Positions 47,570 to 61,300 of a DNA stretch of 64,000 nucleotides are shown piece by piece. Source of the DNA: Tubulanus polymorphus (Eukaryota > Nemertea > Palaeonemertea > Tubulaniformes > Tubulanidae); NCBI RefSeq assembly GCF_964204645.1, contig NC_134025.1, positions 19,932,001 through 19,996,000 on the forward strand, in the 5' to 3' direction. The notes beneath the pieces are model-generated. The model was given only the letters and a program-made list of their open reading frames with translations. It ran no database searches and was not told where the DNA came from. How positions within the stretch are numbered: position 1 is the first letter of the stretch; each line of letters begins with the position of its first letter. The position numbers and the translations under genes were made by a program.

Positions 47570-48007
47570 CAAATACATTCTTTTATTTGCAAATACTGTT
47601 TCATTCGACCGCCGATCACATAACTATACTTCGATTTCCGATTTAAAAATCAGGTGGTTCAAAATCCGGCAGGTGTGATGGGTCTGTAAAGGGCTCGAAA
47701 TCAAAACAAGTCTTATCTATTCTACGAAATGACTAAATGAGAGGGACAATCCCTCAGATGTAAAAACGCCACCAGCCACAACGAATTATTATATTGAACA
47801 TAACGATATTATACTTTTTGGTTATGACGCAATGACCGAAAAATTATCCATAAAACTCAATCAAAGGATAATTATGTTGCCGTGTAGTTTTTTCTTCTTT
47901 ATCATGTTTTGGTCCCCAACTGTGATGCGGTTTACAAGTGCTTCGAAGTCTCTACAAAATATGAAATTGAAATACTTTGGTTGATAGAATACTAGTATGA
48001 CGGAATA

Positions 48008-51000
48008 CTACTTAATCGTTTCATAATTCCTATGTAACCTTTTAAGTTTGATGCTCGTTTTGACAGGAAATGTCGGTGTATCAATACGCCGATCATTATT
48101 CCGATGAAACAACAGTTTGAAGCATCTGATTTTCCGTAAAGCATGTGGACAGTAACATGCAGTTTCACAAATATCTTTACAGCGCTTGTTAACAATATTT
48201 TCTAAATGAAACAGGCGCTATACCAATTCACAGATTATTATTGTATTATCTTTATTAATCTTTTCAAGGCTTCTGGCTAATTTTTGAAATTACCTTTACA
48301 AAATTGCCTTTACTGAATACGAGATAACCAATGAATATACACAGAATAGGAAGGCAAGACACGACAGTAAACGACCATCCAAATCCTATTGCCCATGCTG
48401 GATATGTATAGTCTCCATACGTTGGCGTTAGTGCTGTTGCGTAGCCGTAAAATAAAAACATCTAAAGAAAATATATATCAAGAGATAAAAAGACTTGCTT
48501 TCTTTTCAAGTGACTGTTGTTCAATCGAAGAAAAAAAAACAACAACTGTTCCCGTTTTGAAAATGGCTCGAATAGCATTTAATCGAAACGTAAAAATCCT
48601 GAATTATAGGTTTTGATTTGAGCGAAATTGATGGCTTTCAACTGCAAATGAATCATTTTGTTGTTCGCCGCACATTGAGATAAATCAGTCAAGGAAAATC
48701 TTCATGAGGCGTTATGGGTGAATCATTCGGTTGAAATTCTGCTAGCGTATATAGTGTGTGCGTATATATGGCTTTGGATAGAATACATGGATTCTCTTAC
48801 CAGTAAAAGAGTAGGTATCGCAAAGCACCAACATATTTTCCATAAAATATTGGGCTTCTTTCCTAACATCATTTCAATATCCCTAGAAAATCTGTTCACG
48901 CCTTCGAAATGTAGAAGAATACGTATTAGTTATCAATTGAAGTTGATTTGATATGCACAAATGAACATACAGATGTAATGAACATCATGATCGTATCGTC
49001 TGTAGTTTTCTCATTATTACCGTAAATAAAGCAAATGATGATGCACTGAAGTATCGCTATCACGAGGACAGTATACGCGCAGCCGTACCAATCGACGATC
49101 TGGAACCAATAGATACCAGCCTAAAAGAAAAAGAACCATACCTCTGATGCAATAGACCAAAATTGAAAAAGAAATTGTAAATTCTAGTGAAACATATAGG
49201 GAAACTCGTTGAATTGTAGTTTGTAAATCCATTCAATTGATGAATTGAATTAAAAAATAATGTGGTGTCGTACCCTCGAAACAAATATCAGTCCCGTTAT
49301 ACAGCATATTATAACGGTAACTATCAGAACAATTAACCTTCTACTTCTGAGAGTCTCCGGGAACTTGTCAACAATCCCGCTAACAACTGTTTCAACGCAG
49401 ATAAACTGGGAAAAGAAGAACGTTTTACTAATATCGATACTTTGAATCGTCAAAAGCATTTTAAAGCATTATCAATGGCAACATGTCAATATTTCCTTAC
49501 TTGAGAGTCGAGACCAACTGTTAACAACATGATGAAGAATAGCACAGACCATATCGCAGCTCCTGGAATCTTTGATAGAGCTTCCGGGTAGGCCACGAAT
49601 GCAAGTCCAGGCCCTTGATTTGTGAATCATTGAAATGAAATAATGAAATGATATCAATGAAATAATATTTATGGATGCATTTAAAATGAAATGAAATAGG
49701 GTTTTTTGTTTTGTATCTATTATTTTATATGTAACGGCAGTAAACGCTTCATCATACCTGAAGTTACAGCTTCGCTCACCGGTACATTTCCTTCATGAGC
49801 GATGTGACCAATGATAGAAAAGATAACAAATCCGGCAAAAAAGCTAGAACAGCAGCAGACAACGGGATAAACAATGGCGTCCCTGGGAAAACGTCACAGA
49901 GAAATTATCTATCATCAATTAGAGAATTAAATGGATTTTGGTCTAAATCAAAATGAAAGTTCTAGTGTATTTAGAATTTACTACATTATGACACGCATAC
50001 CTGTACAAATTGTGAGAAAACTTGTTGTAACTCGCCATGGTTATCAATCCTCCCCAACCTGGACCTAAAGAATAGAAAATCTGCAAACATGCTTCACACC
50101 ATATCTAAAAAAGAATGGCGTATGTAAGGATTGGAACATACTAATCGTTTATGGTATGGGCAAGAGTAATCGCTTTTTGAAATGCGTCCTACAGGCCTCA
50201 TTTACCATATTATTTCATTATTTACCTTAAAAGACAATAGTTTCTGCCAGTCTGGCGAAATGTAAAACAGAATGCCGTCCCGTGCACCGGGCAGAGTCAA
50301 TCCTCTAATGAGAATTACTACTAAGAATACGTACGGAACAGTAGCAGTCACATACACAACCTGAAATAATTTTTAGGATGTAGTTTTTCAGATAAAACAT
50401 AAATCATGATGCCTGATCCCCTGTGCCAAAATGAAACTAATATATACCTTTCCAGAAGACTTAAACCCTTTAATGACACAAAGGAAGATAATCGTCCAAG
50501 CTGCCAAAAGGCAAAGCACCAGTTGCCATCGCAATCCTCCTATATCACTGATGCCAGTTGTCATATTTAAAACGTGAAACCTGAAAATAGTTGTTTGGGC
50601 TCCTATAACGCCTCTTTTATTATAAGTTGAATTACGGATTTGATGGACTTGAACTAATTGGGGAGATGGAAAAACTGAAAAAAAATTGCAAGATCAAATT
50701 CATAACTAATTAAGTGATCGTAAAGGGGAATTTTTGAAGAAAATAGATACGAAATTCCTTCATTTAGGGGGTCGTTTGGATAATGATACCCGAATATTGT
50801 CTATTTACTGCATACACACATAGCTAACGCCGCCATTTTTGCAGATCACACTATTGAACGAACCCAACAAATACATCCATTAGAACACCATTGTCCACTA
50901 CGATTTTTTGGGTGTGTCATGTCAAGATGATGTGGCAATGGAAAAAATTACGAATGTTTTTTTCTACATTTCTGTATTTCCATATTTATGTTTAAAAATG

Positions 51001-52039
51001 TGGGGGGGGGGGCGGAAAGAAAATGAAAAAAATTCGACAATAGAAATCGAGAAAGTTCGTCGGCAGATCCGTAATCCAACTTATAACAAAAATGCCCCTT
51101 GCACATTAGTGAGAAGTAATGAATGTACTCCCTTACTTAATAAGACACATTTCAAGAATCAACACGTTACTCTGCCTTATTTAATCGAGATTGCTTACGA
51201 TAAGCTTACTCGCTATACTTACTGCCAGAATTCCTCACCGGCCGAATAGGTTCTAGAATTAGAAACGTTTGCTTTATCCCCGGTGGTGTTTAAGTAATAC
51301 TCTCTTGTGATGTTAAACCCCGTGGAGTTATTTGTAAAAACCGTCCCGTTCCAGGCCGCTGAAACACCGGGCAGTCGACAATGTTCGGTATTCCATTCGT
51401 TGTCACATTTGGACCACAGCGGCTCCCAACTTTTGAACGCGGATACCAAATAGTATATTACCCAGGCAATGATCGTATTGTAGTATATAACCATTATGGA
51501 ATTGACAATCAGAATACTCCAACCAATACCTTGAATGAAAAACTATGCAGTTGATTTACGAAATTGCTTCAAATTTTGAGTACACCAATCAATTGGTGTC
51601 AGTTCTACCGAAGTGCCAAATGAAAACGATCTTACCTGACAACAAGCGGCATATCTTGAAAACAGTGGCTGCACTTTCGCTTGAGAATTGTCCCAATGAG
51701 AACTCCATCATAGAAAGCGGAATTCCAGCAATGACCATGAATATGAAATACGGAATGAGAAATGCACCTAAAATGAGAATTATGTATTTGCAATTTGGAT
51801 TGATAAAAAGAACGCACTGGACTAGGTTATTCAAAAGATGAAACCCTCAATTCTACACAGAATATATACTCACCTCCTCCGTTTCTCATACATAGATATG
51901 GAAATCGCCAAATATTTCCCAGTCCAACTGCGTATCCAATACAAGATAATATGAACTCTATGTCTTTGTCCCAATATCCCCTCTTCGTCGTTTCTTTTTG
52001 GTCATCTTTCGACTTGGTGACTCTGGATTCTGGCATCAT
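48008..52039 (-). CDS. SLC6 amino-acid/neurotransmitter symporter, complete
   Basis: Thirteen exons on the minus strand: 52039-51874, 51767-51636, 51529-51223, 50580-50448, 50360-50226, 50104-50001, 49882-49758, 49613-49501, 49405-49274, 49120-49021, 48901-48801, 48461-48294 and 48184-48008. They total 1893 nt, 630 aa plus stop, the usual SLC6 length. The N-terminus ([10 protein letters not shown]) leads into TM1 [18 protein letters not shown] with Gly where monoamine carriers have Asp. That points to an amino-acid-type (glycine/proline/GABA-like) Na+/Cl- symporter. TM6 ([17 protein letters not shown]) and TM8 ([20 protein letters not shown], then LLTVGLDSQ) are canonical. The second extracellular loop has a Cys pair ([11 protein letters not shown]) and five or more N-glycosylation sites. 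The cytoplasmic tail is Cys/Arg-rich ([12 protein letters not shown]). Exons 4-13 lie in duplication unit B, exons 1-3 outside it. The substrate is an inference. Confidence 0.92.
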
Positions 52040-54985
52040 ATTTCAGCAAATGAATCCAATCATCTGCGGATATAAACGATTCTATTTGAAATCACTGGTA
52101 ATTCAATTTCTATAGCACCTTTCCACTGTGACACTAAGTCTACCAGCGATTTCCATTAAATTGTATTATTAACCCCTGCCTATATCTCTAACCGTTCAGC
52201 AGTCATCTCTCCATGGGGAGAAGTTACATCCGAGCAGCTGCTAGGCGTCATTTAGCAGACCAGGTACCCATTTAGTTCTGGTTGAATTTAAGCTATACGT
52301 CGCCCACAACGCTCGTTCAAAGACGTACAATTGCGACTACTGAGATTAGATTTGACATCCCCTCAAAAGAAAATAATTTCCTCAAGCAAAATATAGGATA
52401 GTATTTGATACAAATTTCACTTGATGAAAATACAAACATGAAGAACATGAAGTCCTTTATAAACAGAGAGGCTTTATTGAGAGACTTCTTTCAATTCTTC
52501 AATTAGTATCGGCATGTAACGAGAAATATATCCACAATTTAGAAACGAACTCGGTGTTTGTATTGTCAAAGTGTATATTTGTGAGCAAGCGTTATGTCTA
52601 TAAGTAAAGTATAGTTAAATCTTTGAAAAATCAAAAACATTGAAATCTCAGTTTTGTGAAAGAAAAACCTTTTTTCAGCAGTTAAATTCATAAAAAAGCG
52701 TTATCTATGAGACAGCAATTGCAGAATGATGTAAGTATAATCTATCAGCTCAGCATCTGTGTTGCGACATAATCGATATGTTAACTCACAAACGTCAGTA
52801 TTCCTAAGCCCGTCGCAACTGTTGACTTCACGGCCAAAAGTATTTTACACGTTTTATTCAGTTACAATTCGTGAAAAGCTGCATAATTATTCGTACATTA
52901 GCATTCTATCTTATAAAAATACCATTCATAAATATATAACCTGACTGAAAAACCTCAAGATTGTATTCAAATCGGGTATTATGCGCGCTATTAAATTTAG
53001 AATATTCTTTAAATCGTGTGTAACAGCGCATTCAAACAATTTGACAGAATACTATAAAATATCACCTTTGTCAGAGAGTTGACTCTCACGTCATGGAAAA
53101 TTACCGGCTCGCGGTTGTATCATGTTTTACTCGATCAATGTTGAAAATAAGTGCGTTTATATGAATCTAATCAGGGCGAATTTTCCTTTAAAAGTATAGT
53201 TTTTTAAATAAATAGTACATGCATTCGTCAATGAATGGTTGGTCCACATACGATCATGGAAATTATTCAGTATTCATGAAATGATTCAATACAATGTATT
53301 AAGTTTAGGTTATCCGAGAAATATACTTACGAGGTTACAACCCAGGTTTTATTTTTTGAAATTTGGGAACTCTGACCTACATTTTTAACATGGGTCACAT
53401 ATGTCCCTATGAGAAAGTATGTGTGTCAAAGTCATAAATATTGTAAAAAAGTAGTGTTGCCAAATTTCAAAATATGACAAAATAAGCATTTTCAGTATCT
53501 TAACAGTCCTCATAATACCAATTAGGCATTGTAAAGTTCAATTATAACGGTACTCATGACGACGGAAACGTGTCTATGTAAAACAAAGTCCATCCTCGTA
53601 CTCATGTCACATGTTTTGTCAGTTTCATCTATTCTATACAAAGCACAGCATTCATGTTCGTGTTACTGCATTGGCTAGTAGGCATATTTATCAGATTGCA
53701 CATCTTTTTTGTATGTGGACATCGCGATGAAGGTGGACATTGTCCGGTCACATTCTGTAAACATGTAAAAGAAAGAAAAATTAGGTCAATATTATATATC
53801 TCTGATCCAGTAATGCCTAAACAGTAAATATATATACAGTAGGCCATAGTTTTTCCCTCTAAATAATATTTTGAATACTAATAAAGAAATTTTGCATGAG
53901 ACATAAAGAACCATAGGGACGTATGTGATCCACGCTGAATAACACACCGGTCTAGAACCATCCTCATCATTTATCAGAGTAAAAACAGGCCTACGTGTAC
54001 TACCTGTACTATAGATAATATCTAACAACAATATACGGTCACCACTTACCTGGTTTAATATCTGTGGCTGGATCACTACACACATATCCATGCACTCTTC
54101 ATTTCCATGGGGGTATCATAGTATCCAAATATGTGTCTGTCCCTATGAGCTTTCTGAGTGACTTTTTAAATTTTTTCATTGCACTGAATATTTTCAGGGG
54201 GCTTTTCAAAGTGGCTGGGACAAATATGACCCCATGGGTTTTCTCTTAAGTAAGAATCGAAGTCATATATATATGAAAATGAAACTATAGTGTGAATAGT
54301 ATATTTTGTTATCATGATATTTACAATGAAATGATACTATGTCTAGCGAATCGCGAAGCATGAAACAAACACGAAAAAGCACTGTTCTTCTGACGCACTT
54401 CTATGACTTGTTTTGTAAGGTTGTGTATTGCTACGAAACAAGAAAAAAAAAACAATGCTTCATCTAGAAAACCAAGGATAATGTTTTATGATCCCATTCA
54501 ACAAAAATACCATACTGACAAATCAGCTATCACTGGATAACTTTAAACTCATGGGGCCGGTTTCATAGACATGGCAGTTAGATTGAATATCTAGTATAGC
54601 TTAAATTCCCCAAATTTTGATGGCCAGGTCTCGATTAGTTGGATGAATCTTTGTAGTTTGTCCATCCTGATTTCAGAGGTTTGGGCATATACATCTAGAA
54701 ATGTTTGCAATGCTGATTTCTACGTGTCTGTGATCGATTTTTTCACGATTTTTTGCCAAGGATTCATCTCAAGCCTAACAGGCTATACTCAAACAGAATA
54801 TTTAGTATTCTTTCGTTTCTTTGGAATATGAACAATATCAATTTGTTTTTTCGATATCACATATCGTCTACAATATCAGACAGCAAATAGAAGTAATCAC
54901 ACCAAAATTGTCATCTTAAGAGAAATCTTGATACGTAAACAGCTCTCATTCCGCTAACAAAATTGCATATAAACTTTGCTTCCAG
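52040..54985. other. Intergenic between divergent SLC6 genes
   Basis: Mostly non-coding. On the minus strand at 53760-53629 there is an open Cys-rich stretch (GQCPPSSRCPHTKKMCN, ending NAVLCIE) after a good acceptor (TTCTTTTACATGTTTACAG). At 54110-54048 a stretch reads ECMDMCVVIQPQ before a GTAAGT donor. These may be two exons of a decayed or unrecognised gene; support is too thin to call one. Confidence 0.3.
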
Positions 54986-55228
54986 AGATGCCATCGTCAT
55001 TCCTGTAGTTAACTGTTGCACCAGCTTCTTTGTCGAAATGTGCCGGTAAGTGAAGCCATTACATCAGGTGTTTCGTCTAGGAAAAAACTTTGAATCGGAA
55101 TAATAATTTTCCGTCAACTTTATTTAAGGACCTTGCATTCGTGGCCTACCAGGAAGCCCTGTCCAAAATACCAGGAACAGCGATTTGGTCTGCGCTTTTC
55201 TGATGTTAACAATCGTCTCGATAGTCAG
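54986..55228 (+). pseudogene. SLC6 relic: exons 7 and 8
   Basis: Two decayed exons in + orientation. 54986-55067 (GATGCCATCGTCATTCCTGT, then CTGTTGCACCAGCTTCTTTG) matches exon 7 with about 43 bases missing. 55129-55228 (CTTGCATTCGTGGCCTACCA, then GATAGTCAG|GTAAGG) matches exon 8 with 13 bases missing and a shifted frame. Splice sites are still visible. No other exons of this copy were found, so it is the remnant of an additional SLC6 gene between the two live ones. Confidence 0.85.
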
Positions 55229-56092
55229 GTAAGGAAGAGATTTTGCATATCATTCATGCATAAAACCACAATATACAATCTCGATATGAATGTGTAAAAA
55301 TTGTTTCACTAGGCTATCGTATGGTTTTTCGAAATACGTGTATCCTGTAAAGATTATGTGGTTTTCAAAATGTGTAGCCTATCCTGAAAAAATCTTCGTT
55401 TCCAAACACGTTTCACGAAAGAACCTTTATCACACATATACGACACCAAATTCCAACTCCAAATACCGCAAATTAAGGCAAAAATCGGTTTTCTATTTTT
55501 ATGACTACAAATACTGAAAAGTAGCGGTGACGGATGTATATAATATTATTGTAGAAATCTGAAATTTGCGGTAACTATGGAAATGCTCGAAAGTACACCG
55601 ATAGATAATGATGTTCCTTTGTATATACCTCTCGTCGAGGTGATGAGTGTAAATTAATTTCATTCATTTCAATTAAACACGTAACTGGAAGTTAACAATA
55701 AAAAGAAAAAAGAAATTAATTTCAAAATTTCATTTCATTGCTCTAACTGCACTACAAGCACGCTTCAGACGTGTCTTACAGTCGTTGTATTGCCCAATTA
55801 CAAATAGTTTTTTAAACGATATCTCGAGAAATTTATTTTTCTATTCCCACCGAATGGGATCCCGATGTTTAGAACGCATTAACCTCAATGAAAACTGTGT
55901 TACATTAAAATCATATCACTTAGAATAAAGATTAGGTCTTGATATGGTATATATGATGTATCGATACATTGATAGTTCAAATAGATCGGCTAAGATGGAA
56001 GGTAGAAGGTTGTGTAAATGACAATATACAATATGAAAATTTGACAATATGAAGTTTCAGTATATGTATATGTTTCAGTATATGTTTCGGTA
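55229..56092. other. Intergenic, no gene supported
   Basis: AT-rich DNA with no convincing ORF or repeat. The ORF at 55290-55517 has no family features. Confidence 0.4.
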
Positions 56093-56391
56093 TATGTCTT
56101 TTCATACCAGAGGTCGAGAGGTCGAGCTCATTCTCACTAACCCGCCCCTCTCAACCTCTGATATGAAAAGACATATACCCTATTACTCTAATAATATTCA
56201 TATAAATGAACATTATTTATATGAAAATCATATATATGAAGATCAATTATATATTAATTTTAAAAGTGTGAGTAAGGTGTGAGAAATAATTTGTATTTTA
56301 ACATTGAATATTTATATTTGAATGCGTTAGATTTATTTTAATAAAAGTTTTGTTATAAAAGTGAAGAAAGAAGAAGAAGAACCGAAATTCA

Positions 56392-56661
56392 AAATGGAAA
56401 TCAAAGAAACTGATAACTTATTTTCATTATCTAAATTATATCTCAGCAACAAATTTAGTGTATGGAAGCCAATGTAAAATCGATAATATTACTATAATTA
56501 ATCAAATATCATTAAAAGAAACATATTTAATTACTGAACTTATAGATACTTTAGATAATGGCGTCAAAAATCCTAAAGTATTTAATACAGTTTTAAGTTA
56601 CAAAGGTAATTTAGATGAAAACATAATAAATATTCTTGAAACTCCTTTTAATGAAAGATAG
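56392..56661 (+). pseudogene. AT-rich ORF relic inside TIR element 1
   Basis: An ORF starting MEIKETDNLFSLSKLYLS (56393) stops early. One frame away, open sequence continues as VYGSQCKIDNITIINQIS to a stop at 56661, so a frameshift near 56440 is likely. The composition (Ile/Asn/Lys-rich, very AT-rich codons) is unlike the resident genes. I recognise no family. It is probably a remnant of whatever the parent element encoded. Confidence 0.35.
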
Positions 56662-56984
56662 TGATTTGATACTTTCTAGAAATATATTGACAGAAAATAA
56701 AATATAAAATATATTAGTTTTAAATGCGTATAAAATACATAATGCTTGATTACCGTTATTTTTAATACTACTATATTTTATATTTTATTTTCAGTCAATA
56801 TATTTTATATTTTCAACCAATTAGAAAATATTAAAATGAAATAGAACATAAACATAAATTGTAAATATTCTAAAATGTTTTTATAATAAGAATTCTTACC
56901 AAGATTGTTACCAAGATTGTTACTCGTACGTACAGAACATAGATATATAAATAGTTTCTATAATTTGAATTATATAATATTTTA

Positions 56985-57420
<436 letters not shown>

Positions 57421-57546
57421 TATTTTTATAGTAGTATATAAGATAAAGATTTATTCTTTATGTACTAAAAGTACTAAAGACATAAAGAAAGGGGCGAGTG
57501 AGTGAAAATGAGCTCGACCTCTCGACCTCTCGTATGAAAAGACATA

Positions 57547-58341
57547 TACCCTATTACTTGTGTTCTAGGGAGTACCTTTTTGTGATGGTCCTTCTAACTC
57601 TATTTTGAAGTTATTTTGAAATCATTATGAAATAATTTACTAGAGTAGAATCGAAGATGTTGCCCTTACAATATTGCAATTCAATTTAATTTTATTGATG
57701 GTACCCAATACTTTTGGTGATTACAGATCCAAGCCACACAAAGACCGTCATTCCAAGCCACCGTATGAAAACACAATCCAAGCCAATCGAAAAATGCTAA
57801 CTAAAGAAGGAGATTGTATCTCGACCGAAGACATAGCATGACTCGAATTCAATTTTCGTAATTCATTAAATAGGTAACAAATTCAATTTCACTTTTGAAA
57901 TAAGATTACCCCCAATTTTAAGATTTATCTAAATTTCATAAATACTCTAACTCTAACTCAGCTTAACATCACTATAGGCGTTCTGATTAAACATATATGT
58001 ATAAATGTCTCGCACGCTAGACCGGGTTGAATCGGTTCAGCGAATAGGACGTCTCACACTCCACGGCTCCACGGTTTTATTTCGTGTGACCTCAGTTTCT
58101 AACCTATACGAAGGGACCTTTTTCACACTTGCGTAGATGATTTGCGTTGATACGGATTACGAATTCGAATTATTCATTGTTTGAATACAGGTTTTCATCT
58201 AGTGTATCTAAATAAGTATACTTATTGATATATAGGTCAGCAGACGTGTCCCAATACGTAACACTTGACGAGACACCGTGCAGTCAGCTGAGTCGTGTAA
58301 AGTGACAAGTATACGATTATCATTTAGCCAGAGCAGATATA
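57547..58341. other. Upstream region of SLC6 gene C
   Basis: No gene is seen. The last ~200 bases are likely the promoter/5' UTR of the SLC6 gene; I find no strong TATA box. Confidence 0.35.
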
Positions 58342-61300
58342 ATGAATTGCTGTCGTAAAAAAGTGTCGGAATCTTATATCTCTGAATCTAAAAGAGATAA
58401 ACATGAAACGACTGAACGAGGATATTGGAGTCGAGATATAGAGTTTTTGTTGACTTGCATTGGGTGCGCAGTTGGTCTGGGAAACATTTGGCGTTTTCCA
58501 TACCTATGCATGCGAAATGGAGGAGGTAAATATAAACTCATATGGAATATATTTAAGGTTAATATTATGGAATTCATTTTTCCTAAGACATTTTACGTCA
58601 TTGGGAACAAGATAATGAGGCTACACGGGTCTAGAGTTAGGGTTAGCCTCGCATAAGAACTCGCCGAATTGAAAAAAATAGTTTAATTGTGATTGAAATT
58701 AATCCAGTATAAAATTCAGTGCACCAAAAATCATTTTCTAGCGCGTCAAAATGAATTTTTAGAGATAATTCACCGTTTTTTGTTCTCGGTTAGGCGCTCT
58801 AATACCTTCATATGCATATCAGGAAATTCACAATTATGGCGGCTGTACAGCCCAACGTTCCCTTAAAGAAAATATTTTATTGTATTGAATAATCCGATAT
58901 GTTTATTCTGAATGATAGACATATTGTGAACAAAATATTATTTTGTGTGACGACGATCGTAGAGCATTTCGATTATACTTTGTGAACCCATGCGATTTGA
59001 CAATGCATTGCTGTCTCCAGAATTGCGGTACCATTACGTTAAATAGACCATTCCATTAAGCATGACCACCTTTTCAGAATCCTCTAGACATCCCAAATCA
59101 CATTTACTGTGTTTTTACGATCTTTCTATTCTTCGCCTGCGGATAAGAATAAAAGTATTTTGCCGTCCAATCGTACAGCGTAACAAAGAATCTATCGGTA
59201 ATTGAGGTCGTCGATTGAAAAAGTTTTAACCAAAGAAATTTAACTTCCAAAATAACTATTGGTTATTTGCGTAACGTTCGAATTCAACATTGTAAATGGA
59301 ATCTCTTAACTTCAGTCAACATGTATAATCAAGAAGAAATGTTCACTTCTAATTATTTCCAGGTGCGTTTCTGATCCCGTATTTCATGTTTATGATTATT
59401 GCCGGAATTCCACTTTGTTTAATGGAGATTGCATTGGGTCAGTTTTCAAATGAAAGTGCAACAACCGTGTTCAAAATATGTCCCTTATTTTCAGGTAGGA
59501 TTTTCCCGGTGTTTTCAGTTTCAATGTTACAGATAGAAGTATTTCCATGCTCCTTTTATTTTGTAGGTATTGGTTGGGGTATCCTGCTAATCAATTTTAT
59601 AATCATGATTTACTACAATACGATCATTGCATGGGTAATATACTATTTGGCATACGCGTTCAAAAGTTGGGAGCCGCTGTGGTCAAAATGTGACAACGAA
59701 TGGAATACGGAATTTTGTCGACTGCCAGGCGTTTCAGCCAAGAATTTATCATATTTCACCAATAACTCCACTCATCTTAATGCATCGACACAATATGACT
59801 TCAACAATATTTCGGTTTACAACTCAAAAACCACGGATTTAAAAACACATTCAGCTGGCGAAGAGTTCTGGCAGTAAGTAAAATATGAAATAATACATGG
59901 GCCTGTTTTTGCATTTGTATAATGCAAAAACTTATGGTTTCCATTATCTCATTTCTGCTGAAGGCAAGAAAGGTTATAAAAAAAGAAATTATTTTGAGAT
60001 TTGTTTTCATCGTTGAATATTTATTTGCAGATTTCACGTTTTGAATAAGAGTGCTGGTATCGGCGATTTAGGAAATTTGCGATGGCAACTTGTGCTGTGT
60101 TTGTTTGCAGCATGGGTCATCGTCTTTCTTTGTGTCATTAAAGGATTTAAATCGTCGGGGAAGGTTCGTTAGGCTTTCCAATGAGCTAGCGGACGAATTA
60201 TAAATTAGAAACTAAATGAACACTTACGTTGTGTTAGCACTTAGGGGTGGTGGAGAGTGGAGAACAGAAAGTGACGCTATCCATAACGCCATACTCCCAT
60301 AATTCTAAATTCAAGACGGCGGTTGTTTAAGGTTCCATAGTACAAAATGATTTGAAATCGACGTTTCGCGTGAACATGTCGAACAAAGGAAATGAAACCA
60401 GAAAATGTGATTGGGCATGAGCAATAAATACTAAAATCTAATATATCACATTATTCTTCTCATGAAAAACGAGCTTTCATTCCTCTGGGCCCAGTTTTCC
60501 CTGTTATACATCTTATTCAATGCATATATGCGTTGGAATATCACCGTTTCTATACATTTTTCAAAATTTCTAAATCCTTTTGACTTCAGCATATCTGGAG
60601 ATTTATAGGATATGGCAAAAAAGTTGAATAAGCCCCGGGAAACATTTCAGACCCCATCCTAAGTGTGGGATTTTCTATTGGCAAATTGGCAAAAACACTT
60701 CCAATGTGTAATACTACATACTACATTTCGCACACAATTATCTGCACTCTGAATAGAAATTTTATTTTTCTTCACAGCGGTGTCTCCGCATTCGTGTATG
60801 TCATTCTACAACAAAGGCAACAATATAATGACCGAAGGTGAATGAAGCAATCGACGTTGCTACGTATGTCGGAAATTTCCGTCCGTACAAATATCATTTT
60901 TGTTCATTCAAACTCAGCGAGTCTTAAAACATTTCGATTGTATACATGGTACGATTATAATCCCGACAACGACGATTGGCGCGAATATAGTTTACGAGTC
61001 GTGTCACATTTGCCCAGTGACACGCCATGTGTATTAGTGCCTCCCTGCGCTAACTTAACGCAGATTCACAATTCGGGTCAATATCCGCATGCGCATACGG
61101 ACAGGTTGTGACGCTGAGCGTGAAGAAATCTTGGGTGGTGTATAGATTAATGAACGGTCTGCGGTCATAGGGTTTGTGTAGGGATGTTTCATAGGGGTAT
61201 GACCGATGAATTGCTAAACAAATGCGGGCAGAGGGCTTATATTTCTGAATTCGTTTCAGCAGGGCCCAAAAATATTAGAACAGATTATAAAACTTTGGTT

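Larger units (their letters stand above)
42771..51161. repeat. Tandem segmental duplication, unit B
   Basis: The second copy of the ~8.5-kb unit, ending in TTCAAGAATCA at 51161 just before ACACGTTACTCTG. It carries a GPCR gene and SLC6 exons 4-13, here connected to exons 1-3 outside the unit. Unit B alone has the foldback element at 43207-43745 and a MITE with an internal deletion. Confidence 0.93.

Noticed and set aside
59386-59877. 163-aa continuous ORF as one SLC6 exon
   Set aside because: The middle (59495-59576) is an 82-bp intron that happens to be open. Exon lengths and splice sites match the paralogue.
60842-61111. 89-aa ORF in SLC6 intron 4
   Set aside because: No similarity, repeats or splice logic; probably chance.
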